A DNA stretch of 64,000 nt, from positions 1 through 64,000 of the forward strand of contig JAGXIL010000018.1 in NCBI GenBank assembly GCA_024635655.1, given 5' to 3'. The position numbers were made by a program, and so were the translations under genes. A model generated the notes under the pieces. The model was not told the DNA's origin, made no database searches, and saw only the letters and a program-made list of their open reading frames with translations. Shown piece after piece: positions 9,313 to 18,972 of this stretch; position 1 is the stretch's first letter; the number at the start of each line of letters is the position of its first letter. The DNA comes from Gillisia sp. Its GTDB lineage: Bacteria > Bacteroidota > Bacteroidia > Flavobacteriales > Flavobacteriaceae.

Positions 9313-9843
9313 ATGAGAAAAAAAGTGCTGGTGGCTTCAAAAAATCCTGTCAAATTAGAAGCGGTAAAAACCGGTTTTAGCAGGATGTTCCCATCAATGG
9401 AATTGGAATTTCTTAATGCTTCAGTTCCCTCCCATGTTGAGGATCAGCCTATGGATAATGAAGCTACTTTTAAAGGGGCTCTGAACAGGGCTAACAATGC
9501 CAAAAGTGCTTTTGCAGATGCCGATTTCTGGGTGGGAGTTGAAGGCGGAATAGAGCGAGCCGGAGACGAAATGGCTGCTTTTGCCTGGATAGTTATTTTA
9601 TCTGCGGAAAAATCCGGAAAAGCGAGAACGGGAAGTTTCTTTCTTCCGGAAAAAGTGAGGGAACTAATCGATGCCGGGAAAGAACTTGGAGAAGCAGACG
9701 ATATTGTTTTTGGACATTCGAATTCCAAACAAACCAACGGCGCTGTTGGAATATTGACTCAAAACTGCATCACCAGGACCACGCTATATTCAGAAGCTGT
9801 TGTGCTTGCCTTGATCCCTTTTAAAAATCCGGAGATCTACTAA
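9313..9843 (+). CDS. yjjX: Inosine/xanthosine triphosphatase (YjjX family)
   Basis: The 176-residue protein belongs to the YjjX NTPase family, relatives of ITPase that remove ITP and XTP from the nucleotide pool. The N-terminus VLVASKNPVKLEAVKTGF is the triphosphate-binding motif; DFWVGVEGGIE and the C-terminal SKQTNGAVGILTQNCITRTTLY are diagnostic. Length matches the family. The start at 9313 is the only sensible ATG. It is a single gene between the M1 peptidase (divergent) and the DASS transporter (convergent). Confidence 0.92.
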   Translation: MRKKVLVASKNPVKLEAVKTGFSRMFPSMELEFLNASVPSHVEDQPMDNEATFKGALNRANNAKSAFADADFWVGVEGGIERAGDEMAAFAWIVILSAEKSGKARTGSFFLPEKVRELIDAGKELGEADDIVFGHSNSKQTNGAVGILTQNCITRTTLYSEAVVLALIPFKNPEIY

Positions 9844-9875
9844 ACAAGTATCTTCTAACGAACTGCGAGTATTTT

Positions 9876-11345
9876 TCAGCCAAAAATAGCAGGGATCTCA
9901 TCTATTTTAAAATCCCAAATTAGCGGAAGTAAATAATAGATAATAAGGCTTATTAATAAAATAGAAAATAAGTTCATCCAGATCCCCGCCTTCATCATAT
10001 CGGGAATATGGAGATGCCCCGATCCAAAAACCACGGCATTTGGAGGAGTTGCTACAGGCAGCATAAATGCACAGGAAGCGGCGAGGGTGGCGGCAACCAA
10101 AAGTAAATAAGGATGAATGTTCATCGCCAGGGCCATGGGTGCCAGGATGGGAAGTAACATGGCAGTGGTGGCTAAGTTGGAAGTGACCTCGGTTAAGAAG
10201 TTCACTGCGGCAATTAGGATAAGGATAAGAAGATAGAGCGGAAGATCTTCCAGGGTTACCAGTTGTTCTCCGATCCATATCGCCAGCCCGGAAACACCAA
10301 AGGCTTTGGCTAAAGCCATTCCCCCTCCAAAAAGGAGGATGATGCCCCAGGGAATTTTTACGGCTTCTTCCCAATGTAATATCCTTTTTCCCTTTTCTTC
10401 AGCAGGGAGTACAAATAATATGATTCCGGCGGTGATGGCAATTGTGGTGTCATCTAAAAACGGAAGAATCGGGGTGAGTAAAAAAGACCTTGTGATCCAG
10501 GCGAAGGCCGTGAGTCCAAAGACGATCATCACCGTTTTTTCCTGTTTTCCCATTTTGCCTAAAGCTGCAAGTTGGATTGAAATTTCAGCTTTCCCACCCG
10601 GAAATTCTTTTTGTTTAAAATCAAACGCATAGCCGGTTAAGTATTTCCAGCAAATGATCAATAGAAAAACTGAAACCGGGAAACCCAACATGGCCCATTT
10701 TAAAAAGCTTATCTCAATGCCGTAGATTTCCTGAACTATACCTGCAAAAACCAAATTAGGCGGAGTTCCAATTAAAGTTGCAATTCCCCCAATGGAAGCA
10801 CTGTAGGCAATAGCGAGCATCAGAGCTTTACCAAAGACTACATTCTCATTTTCTTTTGTATCGGGATTATCTTTAAGCTGACTAATTATTGCGGTTCCTA
10901 TGGGCAGCATCATGACTGCTGTCGCCGTATTTGAGATCCACATAGACAGAAAAGCCGTGGCGGCCATGAAACCTAAAATGATGTATTTTACATTGGTCCC
11001 TATAAATTGAATAATGGACAGGGCTATGCGCCGGTGGAGGTTCCATTTTTCTATAGCGACTGCCAGAAAGAACCCGCCCATGTACAGAAAAACAAATTTA
11101 TCACCGTAGGCTGCAGTGGTGGTGTTTATGTCCAGGGCCCCTGTAATTGGAAACAGAACAATAGGTAACAACGCGGTAACTGCAATAGGTACCACCTCGG
11201 TTACCCACCACAGGGCCATCCAGAGGGTAACACCCAAAACATCCCAGGCCGTCTCGGGCATGGATTCAGGTTTTCCTGTAAATTGTAATAAAATAAAAAT
11301 AATGGGGCCTAAAGCCAGAAGTACAGGTTTCGCATTCCATTTCAT
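9876..11345 (-). CDS. SLC13/DASS family sodium:dicarboxylate or sulfate symporter
   Basis: The 489-residue integral membrane protein has about 12 hydrophobic segments and the DASS signatures: AMWWVTEVVPIAVTALLP-like segment near residue 50, SNTATAVMMLPIGTAI, SASIGGIATLIGTPPNLVFAG (first substrate clamp, SNT and GTPPN) and TSNLATTAMLLPILAPMA with PVATPPNAVVFGSG in the second repeat. These motifs define Na+-coupled carriers for succinate, malate, citrate or sulfate; which one is not readable. It is monocistronic. Confidence 0.92.
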   Translation of the reverse strand: MKWNAKPVLLALGPIIFILLQFTGKPESMPETAWDVLGVTLWMALWWVTEVVPIAVTALLPIVLFPITGALDINTTTAAYGDKFVFLYMGGFFLAVAIEKWNLHRRIALSIIQFIGTNVKYIILGFMAATAFLSMWISNTATAVMMLPIGTAIISQLKDNPDTKENENVVFGKALMLAIAYSASIGGIATLIGTPPNLVFAGIVQEIYGIEISFLKWAMLGFPVSVFLLIICWKYLTGYAFDFKQKEFPGGKAEISIQLAALGKMGKQEKTVMIVFGLTAFAWITRSFLLTPILPFLDDTTIAITAGIILFVLPAEEKGKRILHWEEAVKIPWGIILLFGGGMALAKAFGVSGLAIWIGEQLVTLEDLPLYLLILILIAAVNFLTEVTSNLATTAMLLPILAPMALAMNIHPYLLLVAATLAASCAFMLPVATPPNAVVFGSGHLHIPDMMKAGIWMNLFSILLISLIIYYLLPLIWDFKIDEIPAIFG

Positions 11346-11652
11346 GCAAGGGGTGCCGCTTTGGTTGAGTTAGCAATATATTAAATTCCCGGAAAGCAGG
11401 AGGGGCAGTATGCAACGGAATTAAACTTCCTAAGGTAAAAATTGTATTCCGACAGTCATAGTTTACAAAACATGGAGTTTAGCAAAACACGGGCTGTATA
11501 GAATCTCTTTCAGTCCAAATACCCGAGGCTTGCTGCATATTTTTTAATTGAACTTTGAAACTTGAAACTTAAAACTTGAACCTTGAAACTTGAACTTTAA
11601 ATTTTAAACTTTGAACTTCCCTGATTAATGTTGACCGGTTTAATAAATTATT
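11346..11652. repeat. Intergenic region with ACTTGAAACTT-type repeats
   Basis: About 300 bp without a gene. It contains a CCCGAGGCTTGC motif followed by T6 at 11521-11545, the same start as the repeat at 6311 but with the hairpin arm broken, then degenerate TTGAAACTTGAAACTT units to about 11620. Confidence 0.7.
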
Positions 11653-12918
11653 TTACCTGGGAAAGGTGTCTGCAGAATTTCCGGCGTGATCCAGCACAGC
11701 ATTCCAAACCCGGAATACATTTTTATAGCAGATCTTTGCAATATCTTCATCAGTGTATCCTCTTCTTATCAGTTCCGCTATCAGGTTCGGGAAATCTGAA
11801 ACATCCTTAAGGCCTTCGGGTAAAGTGTCACCCACCCCGTCATAATCAGATCCTAATCCTACGTAGTCTATACCTACTAGTTCCACCACGTGATTAATAT
11901 GATCGGCTACTTTGGCCACATCTGAATACAGATAAGGATTTTCAGCATTAAACTTTTCTATTGCAGCCTGAGCAGCAGTATCTTCTTCTGTAATATTTTG
12001 TGCTTCCAGTTCAAGCCTTAGCTTTTCCCTGTTTTCATTTTTCCTCTCCTGGGATTCGGCTGCAAGAAAATCAGATCCGAAGTTGATCTGTATCACTCCT
12101 CCGTTTTCTGCCAGGGCTTTTATTAGTTCGTCAGACATGTTTCTTTCAAAATCGGGAGTGAACTTTCGAACCGAAGAATGAGATGCTATAACAGGAACTT
12201 TTGTTACTTCCATTACATCGTAGAATGCGCTGTCGGAAATATGGCTTACGTCTACCATGATGCCCACCCGGTTCATTTCTTCAACTGCTTTACGTCCAAA
12301 ATCGCCTAGACCTCCGTGAGTGGCTGTGGTATCATATGAGGAATCGGAAATTTCGTTATCCTGCCCATGAGTAAGGGTCATATATCTTATTCCGCGGTCA
12401 AAAAAATATTTCACATTACTAAGGTCCCCTTCTATAGGAGCAGCATTTTCCATACCCATGGGAAGGGAGATCTTTCCCTCCTCAAAATTTCTTTCTACAT
12501 CATGGGGACTTCCGGCAGCAGCAAATTTGTCCGGGTAAGTTTGATATATTGATGCTACAAGGTCAATCAAAGAATCTGCAACCGCTTTTGCCCCTCCGGT
12601 TTCCTGGTATTCTGAAGGAATGTAAATAGACATAAACGGAGCGTCAAGTCCACCCTTTTTTGCTCTTTCATAATCAAAATCTCCTTCCCCTGCATCAATG
12701 ACCACATTTCCATTTTGCTGGTTGATCCTGGAAATTCCATTGTTCATAAGGCGGTAGGGTAGATCCACATGTCCATCGGTTATTATAAAAGCCTGGGCCA
12801 GGGAATCAGCCTTGCGCATAATGTCCTCTTCAGTCATAGGGGTTGATGTTTCATCTTTATTGGATTTACAGCTAAAGATGGCAAGAGCTAATATTAGGGG
12901 AAGCACTATTTTTTTCAT
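11653..12918 (-). CDS. Membrane dipeptidase (peptidase M19), lipoprotein
   Basis: The 421-residue protein is of the renal dipeptidase (M19) family, zinc enzymes that cleave dipeptides, often with broad or D-residue tolerance. A lipoprotein signal ends at LAIFSC (Cys17). Metal ligands are visible in TDGHVDLPYR, in the Glu of MGMENAAPIEG, and in VDVSHISDSAF and VIASHSSVRKF; the substrate-binding GLGSDYDGVGD lies towards the C-terminus. It likely faces the periplasm or surface and feeds peptide use. It is monocistronic, divergent from the SulP gene. Confidence 0.93.
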   Translation of the reverse strand: MKKIVLPLILALAIFSCKSNKDETSTPMTEEDIMRKADSLAQAFIITDGHVDLPYRLMNNGISRINQQNGNVVIDAGEGDFDYERAKKGGLDAPFMSIYIPSEYQETGGAKAVADSLIDLVASIYQTYPDKFAAAGSPHDVERNFEEGKISLPMGMENAAPIEGDLSNVKYFFDRGIRYMTLTHGQDNEISDSSYDTTATHGGLGDFGRKAVEEMNRVGIMVDVSHISDSAFYDVMEVTKVPVIASHSSVRKFTPDFERNMSDELIKALAENGGVIQINFGSDFLAAESQERKNENREKLRLELEAQNITEEDTAAQAAIEKFNAENPYLYSDVAKVADHINHVVELVGIDYVGLGSDYDGVGDTLPEGLKDVSDFPNLIAELIRRGYTDEDIAKICYKNVFRVWNAVLDHAGNSADTFPR

Positions 12919-13170
12919 AAGGGAATTTTTATTTAGGCGGAAGGTAAAAAAATCCTTTCTAAGGATTTCTATCTACAGTAAAAATCCGGAAAGAATTAAA
13001 ATGATGAGCAGGAAATACCTATTAAAAAATAAAATAATTGAAATGGCAAAGATTTTCCGAAATAGAAAATAAAAAGGTTTTAGTTCCGGAAATTAAATAG
13101 CTGTAAAACCGTGTCGTGGCTAAATAAGATCTAATTGTGAAAGTAATCTTAAAATCAATAAAGAAGTGGT

Positions 13171-13178
13171 ACTTTTGC
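13171..13178 (+). promoter_or_regulatory. Putative Bacteroidota -7 promoter element
   Basis: TACTTTTG matches the TAnnTTTG consensus and lies 30 bp before the SulP start codon. No clear TTTG -33 element is seen at the expected distance. Confidence 0.4.
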
Positions 13179-13207
13179 CGCTTTTAATTTTTGTTAAGGA
13201 TTTTGTG

Positions 13208-14785
13208 ATGAAAGAGAATTTAGAGTTTATGAAGAAGCATTTTGTTACAGATATTTCTTCGGGTTTGGTTGTATTTTTAATTGCCTTACCCTTGTGTTTA
13301 GGAATTTCACTGGCCTCCGGGGCACCGCTTTTTTCAGGTATTATTGCCGGGATCGTTGGGGGAATAGTTGTAGGAGTAACGAGTAATTCCAGTATAAATG
13401 TAAGTGGGCCTGCTGCAAGTGTTGCCCTTGTAATTTTCACGGCCATTACAACCCTGGGTAGTTTTGAGGCTGTTTTAGTAGCTACTATTTTTGCAGGTGT
13501 TATTCAAATAGTATTGGGTTTTTGGAAAGCAGGAACCGTTGCCTATTTCTTTCCCAATGCCATGATCAAAGGTATCTTAGCATCAATTGGACTTATACTT
13601 ATACTTAAGCAAATTCCCCACGCCTTTGGTGTAGACAGCGTATTTCAGGGGGTAGAGACTTTTTGGAATCCCGATGGCTCGAATACTTTTTCAGAATTAT
13701 TGAAGGTCTTTTATCAGATAAGTATCGGGGCCACTATAATAACCGTGGTTTCGCTCATCATTATAATAGGATGGAATAATAAATTGTTTAATAAATATGC
13801 CTTCTTTAAATATTTTCCCTCGGCACTTGCTGCGGTAGTGGTTGCCATTTTATTGAACGAGATGTTTAAAGCTTATTTCCCGGAATTTGCTTTGGATTCC
13901 AGTCACCTGGTGAACCTGCCGGCCGCCGATTCCCTTGGAGAGTTTGCCAATTTCTTTAAGTTTCCTGATTTCTCTGTAATTACGAATGTTGATGTTTATA
14001 CCATTGCCTTATCTATAGCATTTATTGCCAGCCTTGAATCGCTTTTAAGTACCGAGGCGGGGGACAAGCTGGATCCTTATAAAAGAAGAACTTCCACCAA
14101 CCGGGAGTTGAAAGCCCAGGGTATTGGAAATATTGTATCGGGACTTGTGGGTGGTCTTCCTGTAACAGCGGTTATTGTAAGAACATCTGCCAATGTAGCC
14201 GCCGGGGGTAGAACAAAAACGGCCACCATAACGCATGGGATAATTATGTTGATATGTGTAGCTACAATTCCCCTGATCCTGAATTTAATTCCCCTTGCTG
14301 CATTGTCTGCAGTACTTTTTGTGGTGGGTTATAAATTAACCAGTGTTGGTATTTATAAAGGCGTTTTTGCACAAGGAAAGAAACAATTCCTTCCATTTAT
14401 TATTACCATTTTGGTTGTTATGTTCACTGATCTTATCACGGGTATCATTGTAGGTGGAGTAGTAGCTGTGTTCTTTATTTTAAGGGACAACTACAAAAAT
14501 GCTTATATCAATGATGATAAGGTAACTGAAAACCCCGGTAATGAATACATTCTTAGACTGGCTCAGGAAACGACCTTTTTAAATAAAGCCGATATTATGC
14601 TTTATCTGGATCACCTTCCGGAAGGTTCTCACGTGATCATCGATGGTAGTGATGCAAAATTCATACACAACGACATTTATGAGATCATTGATGAATTTAA
14701 AGAAACGGCCAAATACAAGAACATAGATCTTGAGGTAGTAAATTTAGACAGAAATCTTGCGACTAAATTCTGGAAAAAACAATAA
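13208..14785 (+). CDS. SulP family inorganic anion transporter
   Basis: A 525-residue SulP/SLC26 transporter. The transport domain shows FVTDISSGLVVFLIALPLCLGI, SINVSGPAASVALV (the anion-binding region) and LESLLSTEAGDKLDP followed by NRELKAQGIGNIVSGLVGGLPVT, the conserved region between TM8 and TM10. The C-terminal 90 residues are a STAS domain with GSHVIIDGSDAKFIHNDIYE. SulP members move bicarbonate, sulfate or other anions; no carbonic anhydrase gene adjoins it here. I chose the ATG at 13208; the frame is open from a GTG at 13166, but the conserved domain starts later. Confidence 0.93.
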   Translation: MKENLEFMKKHFVTDISSGLVVFLIALPLCLGISLASGAPLFSGIIAGIVGGIVVGVTSNSSINVSGPAASVALVIFTAITTLGSFEAVLVATIFAGVIQIVLGFWKAGTVAYFFPNAMIKGILASIGLILILKQIPHAFGVDSVFQGVETFWNPDGSNTFSELLKVFYQISIGATIITVVSLIIIIGWNNKLFNKYAFFKYFPSALAAVVVAILLNEMFKAYFPEFALDSSHLVNLPAADSLGEFANFFKFPDFSVITNVDVYTIALSIAFIASLESLLSTEAGDKLDPYKRRTSTNRELKAQGIGNIVSGLVGGLPVTAVIVRTSANVAAGGRTKTATITHGIIMLICVATIPLILNLIPLAALSAVLFVVGYKLTSVGIYKGVFAQGKKQFLPFIITILVVMFTDLITGIIVGGVVAVFFILRDNYKNAYINDDKVTENPGNEYILRLAQETTFLNKADIMLYLDHLPEGSHVIIDGSDAKFIHNDIYEIIDEFKETAKYKNIDLEVVNLDRNLATKFWKKQ

Positions 14786-14853
14786 GTAATATAATTTGAG
14801 TGATTTTTAAGTGGCCACGAATGCGTGAATATTTAAAAATAACTATACTAATT

Positions 14854-14930
14854 TGCCACCAGGGCTCAAAGGCACAAAGGTTCACGAAGACTAGCTTTGT
14901 GAACCTTTGTGAACCTTTGAGACCTGGTGA
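14854..14930. repeat. Long imperfect inverted repeat of CAAAGG units
   Basis: CCACCAGGGCTCAAAGG... on the left and ...CCTTTGAGACCTGGTG on the right form a stem of about 30 bp built from repeated CAAAGGTTCAC units. It lies between the convergent SulP and amidohydrolase genes. A related stretch (CTTAGTGGCTCTT) is seen near 59560. Confidence 0.7.
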
Positions 14931-14950
14931 CTTTGTGGCTCTTCTGATTT

Positions 14951-15053
14951 CGTCAAGCTGAACCCTTCGATCAACTCAGGACAGGCTTGTTTCAGCTTCT
15001 AACCGGTTTTCAATTTCCAACGTGTTAGATTCTGAAATAAATTCAGAATGACG
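14951..15053 (+). repeat. Diverged CGTCA...TGACG palindromic element (103 bp)
   Basis: It begins CGTCAAGCTGAA and ends TTCAGAATGACG. The left hairpin is AAGCTGAA/TTCAGCTT with a 32-base loop, and the right one ATTCTGAA/TTCAGAAT. This is the same architecture as the 107-bp elements at 47.6-50.3 kb, but with different sequence. Confidence 0.75.
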
Positions 15054-15101
15054 TTTTAAAAATCCTTTTAGGCAGCCTTTTAAATTTTTTTAGAAATCAT
15101 A

Positions 15102-18100
15102 TTACTTTTTGATCCCCGGTAAATTCTCAGGCTTTTTGGATTGCCACAGGAAATTCTCTGCTTCTTTTTCTTCCGGATGAATTTCGTTGAGGTTTTCAGC
15201 ATCGTAAATTACCCCATTCTTCATGACATATTCTATAGTATTGCTATTCCTGATGTCGTCCAGAGGGTTTTCATCCATGATCACCAGATCGGCAAGTTTT
15301 CCGGGTTCTATACTTCCAACGTCTCCGTCAAGTCCTAAAGTTTCTGCTCCTAAAATGGTAGCTATTCTTAATGCTGTATGCGTATCCATTCCTCCACTTT
15401 GCATGCTCCACAGCTCCCAGTGGTAACCCAGACCCTGAAGCTGCCCGTGACTTCCTATACCTGCAAGTCCGCCTTCTTCGACCACGTTCTTCATAAATTC
15501 GGCGTGCTTTTGAAAAACATGTTCTTCCTCCATGAACCAGGCGCTCCTTCTTCTGGATTTTCGGGCCAGTTCATCATAAGGAGTGAAATATTGCAGTTTG
15601 GTATCCTCAAAAGGTTTCTCTGTAGCATAGTAAAACTCTTCTGCCCAGGGTCCTCCGTAGGATACCAGGAGGGTAGGAGTTATAGCCATTTTTGCTTCAG
15701 CTATAGATTTATAAACATCTTTGTAGATCGGGTAGATAGGCAGGGAATGTTCGTGGCCCGGATATCCGTCGATAAGCTGGGTCATATTCAGTTTTATGTC
15801 CAATCCCCCTTCTGTAGTTGGCATTAGCTCCAATTCTTTAGCAGCCATGATCACCCATTGACGCATTTGCCTGTTTCCTACCAGGTACATTTTTATGGTC
15901 TTGGTATCGTAATATTCACTGTACTGCTTTAGAACCTTTTTAGTATGTTCCAGGTCTTTAAGCTTATAAGCCCAGTATCCAACTCCGGGGCCGGTACTGT
16001 AGATCCTTGGCCCGTGCAGCATCCCGGCCTCTATCATATCTGAATAGGTGAGAATGTCTGTAGTTCCGGTTTGAGGATCCCTTATGGTCGTCACCCCGTA
16101 AGCAAGGTTGGCAGAAAATATCCAAACCTGATTGGTATGTATCTGCTGGGTAGGCCTCATGTGAGCATGAGTGTCTATAAATCCTGGAGTAATGGTTTTT
16201 CCTTCAGCATCTATTTCCTCGGTGCCTTCCGGGACCTCTAAAGTTCCCGTTTCCCCAACAGCTGTGATCCTGTTATTTTCTATTAGAATATCCCCGTTTT
16301 CGATGATCTCATCTCCTTTCATGGTAATGATCCTTCCATTCTTAATAAGGGCTGATCCCTGCGGAATCGCCTTTTCATACATAAGGTTGATCTTATACTC
16401 ATCGGCGGTAAAGACTTCGTCTTCCTTATCCTCGTCATCTTTTTCCTCATCATCTTCCCCATCTTCATCGTCCTCATCGCCTTCTTCCTCCTGTTCTTTT
16501 TTCAGTTCTTCTTCTGCTTTTTTGGCGACCCTTACACTGTCATCATAAACTTTTGCCTCTTCCAGGTCATAGACGAAATGGCTGGAGCCTAATGACCAGT
16601 GGATCTTTTTACTATCTGAAGACCAGGCAGGAAATTCTCCCCCTATCTGTGTCAACTGCTTGGCGGGAAAAGAAGCTTTTTCTACGTTTGCCACAGAAAT
16701 TTCAGCAGTGGTCCCAAATCGAGGTATGAGTACGGTATAAATGTCATTATTGATCTTTACCGCTGCCGATTTACCGTCAGGAGAAATTATGATCTCTGAA
16801 GGTTTTGAGGCCTGGTCTTGCTCTTCCTGAAAATCGGGGTCTTCTGTAAGCACGTGCTCATCTGCAATTTCTGAAGAGCCGTACGGGGTGATCCCTTTTA
16901 CCTTTAAATGTGTTTTTTCATCGGTTCCATCCCAGCGTATGGATAGTAACTGATCTTCTTTGTTGACATAGATTCGATCATCTACGGTGGTAAAATGAGG
17001 ATTGATCCTTCCTCTTGCCTTTGCTATCACAGTTATCTCCCCGCCATTTTCAGAGATCCACGCAAGGTCTTCCCTGTTTTGAGCATTGAATCCTCCTGTT
17101 GAACTCCGGTAATTTTCAGCTGAACCCTTTGTAAATGCGATGCGGTCACTGTTGTATGACCAGCTGGGGTTACTGTAAATTCCCGGGGTTCTTGTAAGCC
17201 TGGTAAGCTTAGGATTTCCTGTACTGGCTTTGTAAAGATGTCCTTCTATACGTTCCCAGGTGGTAAAAACGATAAACTTCCCATCGGGGGACCAGGCAGG
17301 ATGTGCTTCAGTAAAATTATGGTTTGTCAATCTCCTGGGAGTGCCATTGGGAAAATCCATGACATAAAGCCGGTTGAGGGCTGTAAAAGCCAATTGAGAA
17401 CCATCAGGCGAAGGTACGGCATCCCGTATCTGGGTGACCTGGACCTGTGCCGAATCTTCAATAGGATACTGGAAAGTTACCAAAGGACCCAGATCAAAGT
17501 TCAGGTCTACTTCAAAAGGTATCTCTGTGGCTTCTTTTTCCTCCACAGAAATTTTATAGATCTTCCCTCCATAAGATACCACGAGGTGGGCGGAATCTGG
17601 TGTAAAAGACATAGCCGGTAAAACCCCAAGAGAGGCAATAGATTCCTGATCATCGCGCTGTACAGGATAAGCCAGCCATTCTTCATCGCCTGTTTGGAGA
17701 TTGCGAAGCACCAATCCGGTTTCGGTTTCATACCTGCTTCCGTAAACAAGCCATTTTCCGTCCGGGGAGGTCACAGGAGTAAAAGCCGAGCCATAACGCG
17801 AAGTGATCACCGCGGTATTTCCATCCTCCATGTCATAAGTGCCTATTTGATATTGTGGTAATTGGGCATTATAATTCCAGGCCCCTGTTCTTCTGGAAAA
17901 ATAAATGGTCTTTCCGTCATGACTGAAAGCAGGATCTATGGTCTTTAAATTCTTTGGCTCCTTGATCAACTGGGCCCCGCTACCACCGTCTTTGTGGTTC
18001 AGGTAAAGCTTTATATTTCGCCGGCCTTTTGCACCAACTAAATAATCCCCCTCCGGCGACCATTCAGCTGAAAAGAAATTTTGGTTGGAATCTTCAGTGA

Positions 18101-18488
18101 CCTGTTTGGTTTCTTCGGAATCCAGATCCATGGTCCAGATATTGTCTGATCCGCTTTTATCAGAAATAAAAACAATTGAATTTCCATCAGGGCTGAATTT
18201 TGGCTGTACATCGTAAGCCATTCCCTGAGTGATCTTTTTTGCTTTTCCGCCTGTGATAGGAATGGAATAAATATCTCCCATCATATCGAAAACAATAGTG
18301 TTGCCATCAGGACTTACATCCAGGGAGAGCCAGGTACCTTCTTCTGTTGGAAAGGAAATGTTGCGCTCCGGTTTAAGCGGAAGTTCTTTGGTCTTTACAG
18401 TATCCTGAATAGCGATACTGTCTTGTGCGTTTGTGTAAAAGTTTCCGGAAATGAGGAAAACCAATACTAATATTGATAATTTTTTCAT
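15102..18488 (-). CDS. PD40 (TolB-like) propeller fused to amidohydrolase, secreted
   Basis: The 1128-residue protein starts with a signal peptide (SILVLVFLISGNFYTNAQ). Residues about 45-640 carry repeated PD40/WD40-like motifs (DVSPDGNTIVFDMMGDIY, KFSPDGNSIVFISD, AWSPDGKFIVFTTW) expected to form TolB-type propellers. A strongly acidic linker (about residues 660-700, EEEGDEDDEDGEDDEE) follows. The C-terminal 420 residues are a metal-dependent amidohydrolase: GKTITPGFIDTHAHMRPT (HxH metal ligands), a later GLAGIGSHGQLQGLGYHWEL and GSIEPGKLADLVIMDENPL. Such fusions are common in Bacteroidota; substrates are unknown, possibly prolidase-like or cyclic-amide compounds. Monocistronic, with a terminator upstream at 18626. 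Confidence 0.9.
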   Translation of the reverse strand: MKKLSILVLVFLISGNFYTNAQDSIAIQDTVKTKELPLKPERNISFPTEEGTWLSLDVSPDGNTIVFDMMGDIYSIPITGGKAKKITQGMAYDVQPKFSPDGNSIVFISDKSGSDNIWTMDLDSEETKQVTEDSNQNFFSAEWSPEGDYLVGAKGRRNIKLYLNHKDGGSGAQLIKEPKNLKTIDPAFSHDGKTIYFSRRTGAWNYNAQLPQYQIGTYDMEDGNTAVITSRYGSAFTPVTSPDGKWLVYGSRYETETGLVLRNLQTGDEEWLAYPVQRDDQESIASLGVLPAMSFTPDSAHLVVSYGGKIYKISVEEKEATEIPFEVDLNFDLGPLVTFQYPIEDSAQVQVTQIRDAVPSPDGSQLAFTALNRLYVMDFPNGTPRRLTNHNFTEAHPAWSPDGKFIVFTTWERIEGHLYKASTGNPKLTRLTRTPGIYSNPSWSYNSDRIAFTKGSAENYRSSTGGFNAQNREDLAWISENGGEITVIAKARGRINPHFTTVDDRIYVNKEDQLLSIRWDGTDEKTHLKVKGITPYGSSEIADEHVLTEDPDFQEEQDQASKPSEIIISPDGKSAAVKINNDIYTVLIPRFGTTAEISVANVEKASFPAKQLTQIGGEFPAWSSDSKKIHWSLGSSHFVYDLEEAKVYDDSVRVAKKAEEELKKEQEEEGDEDDEDGEDDEEKDDEDKEDEVFTADEYKINLMYEKAIPQGSALIKNGRIITMKGDEIIENGDILIENNRITAVGETGTLEVPEGTEEIDAEGKTITPGFIDTHAHMRPTQQIHTNQVWIFSANLAYGVTTIRDPQTGTTDILTYSDMIEAGMLHGPRIYSTGPGVGYWAYKLKDLEHTKKVLKQYSEYYDTKTIKMYLVGNRQMRQWVIMAAKELELMPTTEGGLDIKLNMTQLIDGYPGHEHSLPIYPIYKDVYKSIAEAKMAITPTLLVSYGGPWAEEFYYATEKPFEDTKLQYFTPYDELARKSRRRSAWFMEEEHVFQKHAEFMKNVVEEGGLAGIGSHGQLQGLGYHWELWSMQSGGMDTHTALRIATILGAETLGLDGDVGSIEPGKLADLVIMDENPLDDIRNSNTIEYVMKNGVIYDAENLNEIHPEEKEAENFLWQSKKPENLPGIKK

Positions 18489-18625
18489 GGGAAAAACGGA
18501 TTAATAATTTTGTGGAAATTACCTCCAATATAAGCATTCCTTCTGAAAAAATTAAGAGGTGATTTAGGGTGTAAACGTTAAAGAGATTATAAAAAAAGGT
18601 TAGGGATAAAGATAAAAAACTAGCA

Positions 18626-18650
18626 AAAAAGCACCCCTAAGGTGCTTTTT
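18626..18650 (-). terminator. Intrinsic terminator after the small membrane protein gene
   Basis: AAAAAGCACC-CCTAA-GGTGCTTTTT is a perfect 10-bp stem with T-rich ends on both strands. It separates the small gene at 18703-18948 from the amidohydrolase gene, both on the minus strand. Confidence 0.88.
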
Positions 18651-18702
18651 CCAGTATTTCTAACCATATAGGAAGAAAAAATATTAAGGCAATCAAGAGA
18701 TG

Positions 18703-18948
18703 CTAGACTACAATGGTTTGATCTCCGTTTTGAATGTGAGGATCATTGTTTTCAATATCATCTATTCTTGTTAGACTATTGTCGTTATTGCCTTTTTTTA
18801 GAAGGCTATAAGCAAGGTAACCTGCCCCGGCTATAGCTCCTAATTTAAGGGTTAGCAGGCCTCCTTTTTTGGTAAGCACGAATTTGGATGCTTTTAGCAA
18901 TAAGGCTCTTTTAGCCCAGGTTATTGCCATATTTGATACACTACTCAT
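18703..18948 (-). CDS. Small membrane protein, GYLAY family
   Basis: An 81-residue protein with an amphipathic basic N-terminal half, one hydrophobic segment LKLGAIAGAGYLAYSLL (about residues 35-51) and a polar tail RIDDIENNDPHIQNGDQTIVV. Both the GAGYLAY core and the ID-x-I-x-(N/D)-x-x-P-x-I...IV tail match the gene at 23693-23953, and the core matches 2075-2275. Function unknown. It follows the SDR gene (24-bp gap) on the same strand and may be cotranscribed with it; a terminator lies just downstream. Confidence 0.8.
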   Translation of the reverse strand: MSSVSNMAITWAKRALLLKASKFVLTKKGGLLTLKLGAIAGAGYLAYSLLKKGNNDNSLTRIDDIENNDPHIQNGDQTIVV

Positions 18949-18972
18949 ATTTTTGGATTTAGTTATTAATTA

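Noticed and set aside
16171-16548. 125-codon plus-strand open frame with a serine run
   Set aside because: It is the reverse complement of the acidic linker of the amidohydrolase; the serine run simply mirrors the Glu/Asp codons.
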